From Dimargaris cristalligena (Eukaryota; Kickxellomycota; Dimargaritomycetes; Dimargaritales; Dimargaritaceae), in the NCBI GenBank assembly GCA_027576995.1, contig JANBQC010000013.1, forward strand, positions 1-64,000: 64,000 nucleotides of DNA. Direction: 5' to 3'. A model generated the notes under the pieces. It saw only the letters and a list, made by a program, of their open reading frames with translations, had not been told where the DNA came from and searched no databases. Position numbers and translations under genes: made by a program. How positions within the stretch are numbered: the first letter of the stretch is position 1; every line of letters begins with the position of its first letter. Below, piece by piece: positions 23,242-33,838 of the stretch.

Positions 23242-24233
23242 GGCGAGAGTGACGGACGGAGCGGGGGGTGGGTGAACAAACGGTGGAATAGGGGGGAGAT
23301 GACAGGTAAGTGGGGTTCAATGGAGACAAGAGAGGAGAATACAGAAAGTGGGCAAAAAGTGCAGATAGACAAGCACTACTATAGGTCATACGGCGGGATA
23401 TCAGGCAGCCTCCCCTCCAAAAGTGTCTCTCCACTAATCCCCCGCTAAAAGAGGTGGGAAAGATTCACCCACGCATAAGAATGGTTGTGGTAGTATATAA
23501 TACACATGTAACCATTTCATTTTATCCCAAGCGCCTGCTGCCAGTTAGTTAGTTGGTGGAATGGCCCCTATAGCCCCCACACGGCTATAGTGTGGTGTAA
23601 GGTGGGGGGGGAGAGTCCTCTTCTCTATATCCCCCCCCTTCCACCCTATATTATTGCCCAGGCCTAAATTGTAGGCGGGAAAGTGCTGCCACCACCAAAA
23701 CCATCCAATAAAAGTGAGGACAAAACAACATAGTGTATAAAACTCATTTGATATCCAGACCGCCCAACGAACCCCCTCTTGTTTCTCCTGTATCTGTACT
23801 TCGTGGTGTTCGATCCCTCAAGTAAAGCCAGGTATGTTACCAATGTCCGTTTACTTCGAACACTCGCTCGTCCCCCTCGTCGACCCGTCACCTTCGGCGT
23901 ATTACCGTACATCCATCCGTGCATCATCTGCCGATACGACGAGGGCTGGCCGTATATCTGCCCACTATCCATCCATCCATCCGTCCCTATGCCCATCCGA
24001 CCAACCTTAAGAGCCGCCGCGGGTTGTGGATATCGGATGTACATTTGACTATCGACTCGTTCGATAACCTAAACATCACATCGTACTAAACTCATATCCC
24101 TCTCTATATCTGCATACACACCCCTTTCCCCCACTCTCTGCGTCTGGCTCGGAATCCTATCTACCCACCACGTACCACCGAATGCCCCGCTTCCCTCCCC
24201 CACCGAATGCCTCTTTCTCCAGATAATTCAAAT
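23242..24233. promoter_or_regulatory. Divergent promoter region of the IPP-2 and eL14 genes
   Basis: About 1 kb separates the two start codons. The eL14 side (about 23760-24230) is strongly pyrimidine-rich on the plus strand and includes a (TCCA) tandem tract at 23967-23983. A pyrimidine tract ending CTTTCTCCAG at 24222 looks like a splice acceptor 11 bp before the eL14 ATG, so a 5' UTR intron is plausible. No transcription-factor site is claimed. Confidence 0.4.
23967..23983. repeat. (TCCA)n microsatellite
   Basis: Four consecutive ATCC/TCCA units lie in the pyrimidine-rich leader upstream of eL14, with further imperfect units nearby at 23909-23920 and 23984-23999. Confidence 0.7.
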
Positions 24234-24653
24234 ATGTCTACCTCTACTTTCAAGCGCGTTGTGGAGTCCGGCCGTGTCGTTCTCGTCAACTTCGGCCCCG
24301 ACGCCGGCAAGCTGGCCGTCATCGTCGACATCATTGACCACAACCGGGCCCTGATTGACGGACCCACCACCGGCGTCCAGCGCCAGGAATTCAGCCTGCG
24401 TCGCCTGATCCTCACCAAGCTCGTCGTCAAGGACCTGCCCCGTACCGCTGGTTCCACTTTCCTGGCCAAGCGCATCACCGAACAGGAAATCGAAAAGAAA
24501 TGGACCGAGACCGCCACCGCCAAGAGACTCGAACAGCGTAAGGTCCGCGCTAACCTCAACGACTTTGAACGATTCAAGCTCATCGGTCTGCGCATGCAGA
24601 AGTCCAATATCCTCAAGCAGGAGATGGCCGCCCTCCGAAAGCAGGCCGCTTAA
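24234..24653 (+). CDS. RPL14: 60S ribosomal protein L14 (eL14)
   Basis: A single coding exon of 139 aa starting MSTSTFKRVVESGRVVLVNF. eL14 is a eukaryotic and archaeal large-subunit protein. The N-terminal SH3-like KOW-type fold is visible as GRVVLVNFGPDAGKLAVIVD followed by IIDHNRALIDGPTTGVQRQ. The helical C-terminal half ends KSNILKQEMAALRKQ, and the length is typical. An in-frame ATG lies 27 bp upstream (MPLSPDNSN...), but that segment overlaps a probable splice acceptor, so the 24234 start is preferred. Codon use is strongly C-ending, as expected for a highly expressed gene. Confidence 0.96.
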   Translation: MSTSTFKRVVESGRVVLVNFGPDAGKLAVIVDIIDHNRALIDGPTTGVQRQEFSLRRLILTKLVVKDLPRTAGSTFLAKRITEQEIEKKWTETATAKRLEQRKVRANLNDFERFKLIGLRMQKSNILKQEMAALRKQAA

Positions 24654-24985
24654 GCGGTGGAGTTTGTCAAATATTTTTATTACTTGATACCTGCCTTCTT
24701 ACCGCCCGAATGCTGCTCTCGTTCGCCGACTTGGGACTCGCCCGCCTCATATACCATTCAGTGTTTTATTATTATAAAATAAATTACGATCCAAGGGTGG
24801 CTAGAGACCAGTTTAGTTGTACACGCTACTTGCTTTATCCACTTTAAATTGATGTCCACGAGAGGTTAATTGTTGATAATGTTTTATTGATTTTTGTTTA
24901 AAGGGGTAAATTGTTTAATTCGCCCAATTGGGTGAGGGACTGGTGGTGGTGATACACTACTACTTCTCTACTACGTATTCTTCAA
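24654..24985. other. Convergent 3' spacer (eL14 / CtIP)
   Basis: An AT-rich tail-to-tail spacer. AATAAA-like sequence near 24776-24783 may serve eL14. Nothing else is recognised. Confidence 0.45.
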
Positions 24986-26902
24986 TTAGAGAGAAGGGTC
25001 CCCCGGAAATCCGATATCCCAGTAGTCCTCGGGGAATGCCTTGGGGATAACTTTGTAGCGATGGCGGGACACCTGGGCCAAGTGTCCGGTTGCTGGGTCT
25101 TTGGAATCTGTAGTGTCCGTTGACGAGACATCAGTATCATCCGAGGTTCCGGTCGTCTCAGGGTTGTTGGAAGAAGGATAATGGTGCGAGCATAGCGGGT
25201 TAACCAAGGGTTGGGCCGACGAGGTCGACTGACTACGTCGACTGAACATGGGCCGGTGAGCTGCATCGGGGAGTTGAAGCGAACCGCATGCTTCGTAGAA
25301 CTAAATGTAATTATGATTGTGATTAAATAGGTGGATTAGATAAGTACTGTACCTTTTTATTGTTTTCAGTTGATGCTGGATGTGGTCGGGGGAGACCCAC
25401 AATATAGTAGAAAATGAGACTGCTCTAATGGATGTTTAAAAATAGATATTTCTTACCTCTTGACAACTTGTGCATTCCACGGCCAGCAATTGCTTCCGGG
25501 CTTCCTTATTTCGAACGACTTCATTGAATACCAGACCGGTTAGCTGAGTCTCAGGGCCTGGCTCAGGTGATTGTCCAGTAACAATTGGCTCCAGAGGGGT
25601 TTGGCCTGGAGGAGAATAATACGAGGCTAGACCAAGCCCTACTTTACGCGGGTTGGGGGGAGGGGTACCTCTCACATTACCAGAACGACCAGAATTATTA
25701 CCACTACGCTGAGAAGAGGAGGTAGGAGGGGATGCCGGGCGGGGGGTAGCAGTCCGAGGTCCAATGTTGGACCTGGTCCGAAAGAGGCGTCGACTTGGTG
25801 AACTAATTTGGATGGAGGGAAAGTCGTAGTCGTCATTCGGTCGTTTGGTTGGTAGCATAGGTGACCGTGTAGCTGCACCAGTCAAGTCGATGGAGAAAGA
25901 TACCCGGTGGACGCGCGATCCATTACCGCTCCGACGTAGATTGGATGGAAGGGGAGAATGGGTCGGGAGAGCGGGTTCACCACCGATTGTTGACCGGATT
26001 GACGCTACTGTCGATGGAGGGGAGTCCGGTGGAAATATTTTTGCTCCAGAGGTCGAGTCTTTACCAGTACTTGGTCGAGCCATCTGATATTGCCTTTCAT
26101 ATGATATTGCCAAGGGTGTCTCTGGTAGACTGGCTCCGTTTCCCATCGTCATCATTTTCGCAGAACTCGGCCCGTTTAAGGAGGATATGGCAGAATCGGG
26201 GGTTTGGGTAATTATGAATTGTGGGCGTGTGATAAGGGGTGTTTGTTGAATGGTTTGGTTGAACGGGGCATTGTGTATTATCCCCTGAGCAGTGTCTACT
26301 TCGCTGTCGCTTTCGAAGTCCTGTGATAATTGTGAGCTTGGCCAATCGGCCATTTCAGGACGCCACACTTCGGGGGGGGATGACGCCTGCTTGGCTGAAC
26401 CCATGGCACGCAACTCCACTGGCTTACCGGTGGTAGCCACGTCTTCTAGTGTGGCAGCCCCTCGGGACAGAGGATAGGCGGGGTGAGTTTGCGGGGATAG
26501 GGCAGTTAAAGCCGGGGGAGTGCGGATATCGCCCAGGCGTGGTTCCGACTCTGCAAGCGCCTGGTATTCCCCCGGCGTGGCATTATTGACTTCTAATAAG
26601 TCAGTGGCCAAAAAGGGATCGTCTGGGTCAGGGGCCGGATAGAGGATCCTGTCGGTGGCGTCACTCGCGCCGAGAAGCGGTGAATCCGTCGTTGCGCTGG
26701 CTTGGGTGGAACAGCATTGGTGAAGTTGCTTTAGAGCCATGAAGTCCTGTTGGAGTTGGACATGATCTCGCCGAAGTTCGTTGTAGGCCTGCTGGAGACG
26801 AGCCAGCGATTCGGTTACCGATGAGGGCATTGGGGGTCCAATAATGGGTCTAAGCTGGGAGGCGGGTGGTCTTGGGGGAGCTACTTGCTCTGTATGGGAC
26901 AT
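24986..26902 (-). CDS. CtIP/Sae2/Ctp1-type DNA-end resection factor
   Basis: Two exons, 26902-25457 and 25300-24986, joined in phase and encoding 586 aa. CtIP/Ctp1/Sae2 proteins stimulate the Mre11-Rad50-Nbs1 nuclease to start resection of double-strand breaks. The C-terminal domain is diagnostic. EARKQLLAVECTSCQE runs across the intron into FYEACG, supplying the CxxC zinc-type motif. The end SRHRYKVIPKAFPEDYWDIG carries the RHR motif, and FPEDYWDIGFP matches the CtIP end NFWEVGFP. The N-terminus (about residues 28-66) has a heptad-like helix (ESLARLQQAYNELRRDHVQL), consistent with the oligomerising coiled coil. The middle is long, Ser/Pro-rich and probably disordered. About 80 residues separate CxxC from RHR, wider than I recall for CtIP, including a Ser/Thr/Asp-rich stretch. 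Confidence 0.88.
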
Positions 26903-29699
26903 GGCTAGAGCAGCGACAAAAGAGACTCTACTCCATTCACCAGAATCTAAGTAGCCTAAGCAAGGGTTAAGGAATTTACAATATTATAGAATAAGGTCTG
27001 GAATAAAGTAATGGAAAGTGACACTGGACAAAACCAACAACAATATAGTTTCCAGGGTAATAATACGGCACAGGAGCCTTTGCTGCGGTTTGAAGATTCC
27101 CTTCCCTTGGCTCAGGTTATAAACAGCTGCTGAAAGGCAGCCACAATGAACTCCGACGATGTGCGGTCAAACCATCAGCCTACTAACAAGGTAATAGTGA
27201 TATACCCCTAGGATACCACTTCACTGCTGGGTAAACATGTTACTAAATTCGAAGTATTATAAACCTAATGGCCGATATTCTTGGGATATAAAAGGAATAG
27301 CCCCGAACTCTAATTAGTAGCTATCATCGGTACTAATTAAGTTGGGCGGGACTACTTATGTTCAAAGTTATACTAAATCCGATATTCTGGCGATATGGTC
27401 CATCCGCAATATTATGTCAACTATCTCTGTTATTTTAACTGCGACATTATTTAGAACTGCAACCAAATACGAACATTCACCAAGCATGGCTTGGAAACCC
27501 AGTACAAATACCAGTCCTCTGGTTATCGACTCATATAAGTGTACACTAGTATTCAATTTCAGGAGCCGTGAATGTCATTTTTGAAGGCTGAGGAGCCTCC
27601 TCATGTTGCCCGATGCTATCAATTTAGCATTAATCTACTGCAGTCGGGAGGAGTACACCTAATAGAAATAAAATACCTTTAGAAAAAAACCGGGTATCTG
27701 CAATTAAATGATTTAACGTGAAGATGGTATGTTTATTAAGTCGCCCCCCTAATCAACTAATGGCTATAGAATCATTTGAATGTAAATCAACTGATATTTT
27801 ACCCCAACCTTCCTCCGCAGCTTAAAGCACCCTGTTAGTACACACCGAGTTATGGGGAGGCTCACCCCCCTGCAAAAAATACTAATACTAGGCTAATGAG
27901 CTACCCAAAATGGATACTTTCATTTTGCCTGTGCATAATTATTTCCTTTTCCATCCTTACCCAGTATTGCTTCATGGAAACATGGCTCCCTTTGACTCCG
28001 CTACTTTGCTCTACGGGTATTCTCGGACTGTATGGCGAGGTGGGTGATCAAGGAGGATGTCTGCCACCCCTAGCCTCTATACCTCTTTGGAGGGAGACCG
28101 ATTCAGTACTAAGCTTATTCCCTCGATTACAGCGTGGATTTACAGCTGGCACGGCCAGGGTAAAGATTGCGTGGCATCAGCCCTCTTAGTCTCCTGCTGG
28201 TCAATAAGTCAATGGGGCGGAAAGGGAGTAGTTGTTGTGAGGGTTAGTTCAGAGCTGTCGGCATTGGTGGGTTTCAATTGCAGAACACAGTACTCCCTAA
28301 CTAGCTTAGTGGTTGCGGTTGTACTTTTTATATCATGAATGGAACCATCAGGCGGGTCATTTTCGACGCTGTACCTTCTCTCCATAAAATCAAACAAACA
28401 AATGCTGCCCATATTAGGAAATGTATATTCTTTTGTTCAACTACCTAGGCGAACGAGGAAGGCGAGCTGCCGATCCCACGCTTCTTTTAGGCCTGTATTG
28501 ACCGCCCACATTTTTAAACCGACGACGGCCGGATTCAATGTGAAACACAGATATAAGAAACATTGATTTACATGGTAAGCTATAGAGGGGACTGGGCGAA
28601 ATGACTACCAATGGGACGTAACTTAGGAGCCAATGGTGCCTTGGTGTTCTTCTCTGCCCAGGTGTGACAATACCGCGCTCTTCCTCGTTCGTTTTCCCGG
28701 TATGGCTTATACATCGATGTAAACATTACTGCTATTAAACCACCGCGCCAGTTGTGCTTGTGGTTCTCCCTCCCTCCCTCCATCCCTCCATTTTTACATC
28801 CTCAATCTCAGCCATGGCTCGGATTAGTACAAGCAGCGTAGGCTATGGGGGAATCGGCAGGGTTCCAATTATTGGCTATGCCGCTGGATCCCCACCCCGA
28901 TTCCATTCCAACAATCCAATTGCAGTAACAACAGGAGGGGGGAATCTTATTTAAACACCAAGTCATTTTCCAGCGAATACACACCACCACTGCAAACCTC
29001 CTACATTTTCCAAGGGTGTAAATCCGTAGGGTGGGAAACAGGAATCCAAGAATGCCAGAAGAAAGAGAGTAAGCGGAGGAATGGCCAGCCTGGTATTAAT
29101 TACATGGGGGCTTCAACCATTCCACCGGAGTAATCATTTGCTTAGTGGGCTGGTCGGTTTAGAAACTCCGACACTTTTCTATACATCTATTTTTTTTGGT
29201 TATCATACTATACGAGTGGGCGCAATGCTGATAATGTTGTGATCCGCATGCACAATGGCCCAGCCATTTTTATTCACCGTCTTGGGTGCCTTCTCCAACC
29301 AAATGGCCCGTTTAAAGACGAAGCAACCCCCCGGGGGTGTTCCCGGCCTCGTGCCTTGCCTGTTCCTTCCGACCACCTTTCCGGGTGACTAGTTAAGCAG
29401 AAGTTACGCTAGGTTAAATTGGGACCAAGGCCGGCGCCAATATTGAGAGTAGTAGTAGTAGAAATGGTGGTAGTAGAAACAGGGCGCGACATCATTGGTG
29501 GGGCCCAACGCGTTGAATTGGCATTGTCGCTGGTGTGATGGTGGCACAAAATCACCCCTGCCACCTTCCATTCTCCCTTTCCCCTTTACTTGGCCGATTG
29601 GTGACGACTATTTCGGGGCCATTTTGGGTGAATGGTGGATAGATCGGAGAGGAAATTCCATCATCCACCCCCATTCTATTTAGGACCCGTTATATATTA

Positions 29700-29721
29700 G
29701 ATATATATATATATATATATA
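29700..29721. repeat. (AT)n microsatellite abutting MITE copy 3
   Basis: About 11 AT units run directly into the left end of the MITE-like element, so the TA target of that insertion lies inside a simple repeat. Confidence 0.85.
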
Positions 29722-29859
29722 TGGGTGAAATTCGGCCCAGCTGTATAAGGTTTTAAATGATAACTGTACGGGATAATGTATGGGAGATTTATTTTTAACC
29801 AGTCATATTTGCTTCATCCAACGGAGTTTTCGTTATACAGCTGGGTTGAACCTCTCCCA
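29722..29859. mobile_element. MITE-like element, copy 3
   Basis: A 138 bp element from TGGGTGAAATTC to CCTCTCCCA, flanked by TA on both sides. Left end and reverse-complemented right end match over about 27 bp with five mismatches, including a perfect CCCAGCTGTATAA core. This is the best-preserved terminal inverted repeat of the four. The interior shares TTTTTAACCAGT, TTCATCCAACGGA and TTTTCGTTATAC. It is non-coding. Confidence 0.88.
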
Positions 29860-30714
29860 TATATATTTGGCAAATGGTGGTTGGATCTCCGCTGGACTTC
29901 GTGTCACCTTTCCGAGGAGCCCCCCGTCTTCGGGGTGGACTGAGGCCAGGGCTGGTACGTGATGGTTACCGCAACTCCGCCACTCGGGCCGCTCCGCTCT
30001 CGGGGCTTCAGACGGCCTTTTAAAGGATTTCTACTCGACCTATACCTCAAAAACCAGGCGAAGGAAGGTGTATCCCGGGCCACTGGGACCGTGGTAAGGA
30101 AAGGGAGAAGCGGAGAATTAACGCGGCCTTTCAAAAGCTTCCAGAGTTGGCGTAAAAGGAGGGGGGGAGCGATTGGGAGAGTGAACTCAGCCCGGTTCCA
30201 CCGCGGGGCCATACCCCACACTTTAGCCCAGCACCAACCCAACGTACTGAACAGGCGGATGTTCGATTTGTTACACATGTGCGCGTTCGGGCTGTCAACC
30301 AGCTGCTGAACCGGCCGGTTTGGGTGAGCGACGGGTGTTTCTCCGCTATGGCTCATAGGCCGTCTCCATTGGCGGAGCTAGCGGTAATTGAAGATACGCC
30401 CTCTTTCTCTCTTCCCTTTTTGACATACCCCACCATTATTTTCACACTCAGACTATAGCGCTGGGGAGTTTCGAATGCCCTATTTCGTGGGTGTATAGAC
30501 GGTTAGGATCCCCCCACTGGACTATACCGTGTGTCTGCCTATATTTAGGTATATATAGGTGTGAAAGCCGCCCGCTTGCCATCCCTTCGTTTTACTGACC
30601 TGTTGCCTCTATTTAATTTAACGTGTAGCCCGGCTGCGCTCCTCCGCAGGCTAGTCTATTCTATCCTATATCCCCATGAACTCCTAATCCCTTTATGTTA
30701 TACCCTTCTATTCG

Positions 30715-30734
30715 ATATATATATATATATATAT
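30715..30734. repeat. (AT)n microsatellite
   Basis: Ten AT units in the spacer upstream of the Zn2Cys6 gene. Confidence 0.8.
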
Positions 30735-30840
30735 TATTCCTATCTATCTATACATATGAACCCTTACTTCCTCGTATCCCCCTCTATTCTGCACAAATTA
30801 TCCCTCTCTTCATCTTCCAATAGTCCTCTTAAATATCCTC

Positions 30841-30872
30841 TACTCTACTCTACTCTACTCTACTCTACTCTA
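30841..30872. repeat. (TACTC)n tandem repeat
   Basis: About six perfect 5-bp TACTC units within the pyrimidine-rich spacer. It is a simple repeat with no coding meaning. Confidence 0.9.
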
Positions 30873-33838
30873 TTTCCGTTATTCTGTAATTATTATATAG
30901 TCACTTGTCCCATTTTCTCCTTCTACTTGTCCATAGTGATATTCTAACCCGAGCCGGTCTAGGGTCCTTGTTTCTTATTTTAATTGCTGCTTATATTGCG
31001 ACTTTGTTGCGTTTGTCCGCTCGACCATCTGTATACTTATAAGGTTAGGCCTAGCCGCTGCCCCTTGAGTTGATAATAGTCAACCACTGCCCCACTGGGA
31101 CTATAGTATTTATCCGCCCCCTGGATTAGTTAGAGAAACCAACCGGTAGGATCGGCCCGTTTATTTGCTGCGCTATAGCAGTTTAGTTATCAATTCTTCA
31201 TTCAGTGAATTGACATTGCCCGCTTACTGCAGCTAGTCTCCTTTCGACTGACCCTGCACGCTATTACAGCACCCCTTGTGCTATATAGGCCACACCGTTT
31301 TCAAACTCCGGGAATTGAAGGGTCTAGTGCACTATAATAGTACCGGTAGATCACACTCACACCACCCCGCAGTTGCTTTTTCCTAACCCACCTTGGTCAT
31401 TTGATCACCTCTTTCACCCGCTGTTCTGCTTTGCTGGCCGCAGTTTTCCATTGCTCGGGTTTCACTTTGCCAAAGGATATCACCTGCCGTTTCCGTACTT
31501 GGACCGATTGAATAGTCCAATTCTTCTGCTCTCTTATTATAGGAGGGTCACTCTACTATATACTTACTTATAGGAGCGGTGGTGGTGATCCATTAGGATT
31601 AATCATCTCCTTCCATGGGGCTTGGTCAGTAACCCTTGCCTATACACGTAATCTCCTATCCTTTCCCCTCTTTTTTTCTTTCTAATCCCCCCGTTGGTAT
31701 CTGTTTCGGCTCCGCGCCATCAGTACTACTGGCTCCGAATCAGCTGTGTCGAATCAGCCGCTTTTTCCCAAGCGGTCTATTGGTTCATTGGCTTACCGTT
31801 CTTTTTTGCTTCGTATTCCATCGTCGCCAACCGCCGGCCGCGTGGTCGGACCCCACTGTCGTTACCTAGGGCAATATACGGGCGCCTTTTCCTGGTAAGT
31901 AAAGTAATCAGTTCCGTGATTCTCTCTGATTTCAGTGGCCTTCTAGTAGTTTACTCGCCATCCAACGCGTCAGATTGTGGGGGAGGCCAGTCTAATAAAT
32001 TGGTATTTTATTATGATTATAGGCAGCAACGTTCACACTCCGTCCCCTTCGCCCCAACAATGGCTCATCATTTGCCAAATCAGGCAGGCGGGTAGTATAT
32101 ACCCAATGTACCCCTCCTGTTGGGGCAATTCCGACTAATGCTGAGCGAGTAGTGGACTGTTGAGGCAAAGTGGGGATGGACGCTTCTATTTGTGGTCGGA
32201 CCCTGGGTGGAGCGCGTTGCCCGGCGAGTGTGTCGTACGCGTACGGTTGAAGAAGCACGCTCCTTTTTTTTCTTCGTCTTTCATTCATTCTTTCTAATCT
32301 CTCGGTTAATTGCGCTCCTGCGTGTACCCGATCGAAATTAAACCCGAAGACAGACCCCCTCTACCAGAACCGCACCTCTCTTTGTTCTCTTTTTTTATGT
32401 TTTCAAAAACAATATATTCTCTATTTCGGGGTTTTCTCTCCTTTATTTTATCTGAATCGCGGTTTTTGTCTATTTGTACCACTTCCCTGGTACGCTCAAT
32501 CACAACCGCGGTGGGCGAACCAGGTTGGTTTTATGTGGTGGGGTTTCAAATCCAATTGCCCCGAACTGCCACCCCCCGCACTTAGTTACACATCTAGTTT
32601 ACTATTAACCCCACATCCTTGCATTTCTGCCTCATCCCCACATCCCCATTAAACCGGCTTATTCGCGTGCATCTATTTCAGCTGAATCATCATCCCAAGA
32701 CGTACCCGATTATTCAACTGCTATTCATATCCCCAATTCGAGTCCATATAACCTCAATTCAGTATAATTATTACAGTTCGTCGGCAATACACTATAGGTA
32801 AGCACTCCTGTCATTTTCAATATGTTATCCCAAAGGCCCCGAGGAAGAAGGGGCAGTCGTAATAGCTATAGGCCTCCCAGCCCCACAAATCATTCTTGGT
32901 TTCATAGCGAAGGCGGTCATCCAAATAAGATAGCGCGGAGCAAGCCACGCCCATTTCCGCCACTTAATTGGGCGGGGTCCAATGGGTTGGGGGGAGCCAT
33001 GTTGCGCCCGCCTACGCGCCTCGCTCCAATTAGTTGGGTTTTAGTCTACTGCGCCCATTTTGTGCTTCCCTTTCATTTCATTTAGACCCCAGCCGGACTT
33101 ACTTGCGGTCGGGGTAACAGGCAGAGAGAGAAGGCGGGGCGAATGTCTCGGTTTTAGGTGTCCGTTACCCCGCTCACTTAAGCAGGGATTAAAACCCGAC
33201 TGATGTTTCGCAGCCCCGCCTCATCCTCGCTCTTTCCCCGTACTTATTATGATCCTAGTGTGGATTTACTGCCTTTTGCACCCCTTACTCCGTTCGGTGC
33301 TTTCTTGGCTTTGTTATTTCCTTCACCCTTTTTTTGGTTTTCTGGTTCGGGCCGAACTGTCAGATTTTACCACTGGTTTGCGTATTTCCAACACTGGCTG
33401 ATTTCTAGTTCAGAGATGTGAACCCTGTCGGTGGCCTATTCCTTGATTTAAAATCGCCTATATCACCATTTATATAGCCCAGTCAAACGTTGGAGTGCGC
33501 GGGGCTACAATCCTGCGTAATACTATTTTGGCTTCGTAATTGTTTCTTCTACTCACTCTTTTCCTATATATAATTTTCTAATCACCCCCCTATTGTTACC
33601 CTTGCCCATCGCATCATATTGGCATATCCGGTCGTTTGGTTACCCAGCTTGCATCATTACCAAATCGCCCCAAGCTTTATTCACTCCCCCCATTTTTAAC
33701 TCCGGCCGGCACTATATATTCCGTCCGACTGCCCTGTCCGCCGTACGTCTATACGCTGTTCCCTCTTTCCCCCTCCATCCCATATTTTAGCTTTGACCTC
33801 TAGGTTATTTGCTCCCCCATCCCACACATCCTTCACAC

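Larger units (their letters stand above)
26903..33838. other. 7 kb intergenic region upstream of the Zn2Cys6 gene
   Basis: This lies between the start of the CtIP-type gene (-) and the start of the transcription factor (+). It contains the third MITE-like copy (29722-29859), (AT)n tracts and a TACTC tandem array. From about 30400 to 33800 the plus strand is pyrimidine-rich, with many CT/TTC runs. Frames up to about 150 codons occur (for example 29904-30356 on the minus strand), but none has a recognisable motif or the local coding pattern. It may be a long promoter or leader of the transcription-factor gene. Confidence 0.45.

Noticed and set aside
29904..30356. 150-codon minus-strand frame (and a 116-codon frame opposite)
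   Set aside because: No recognisable motif; both strands are open because of local GC-rich sequence. A real gene is not excluded but cannot be supported.
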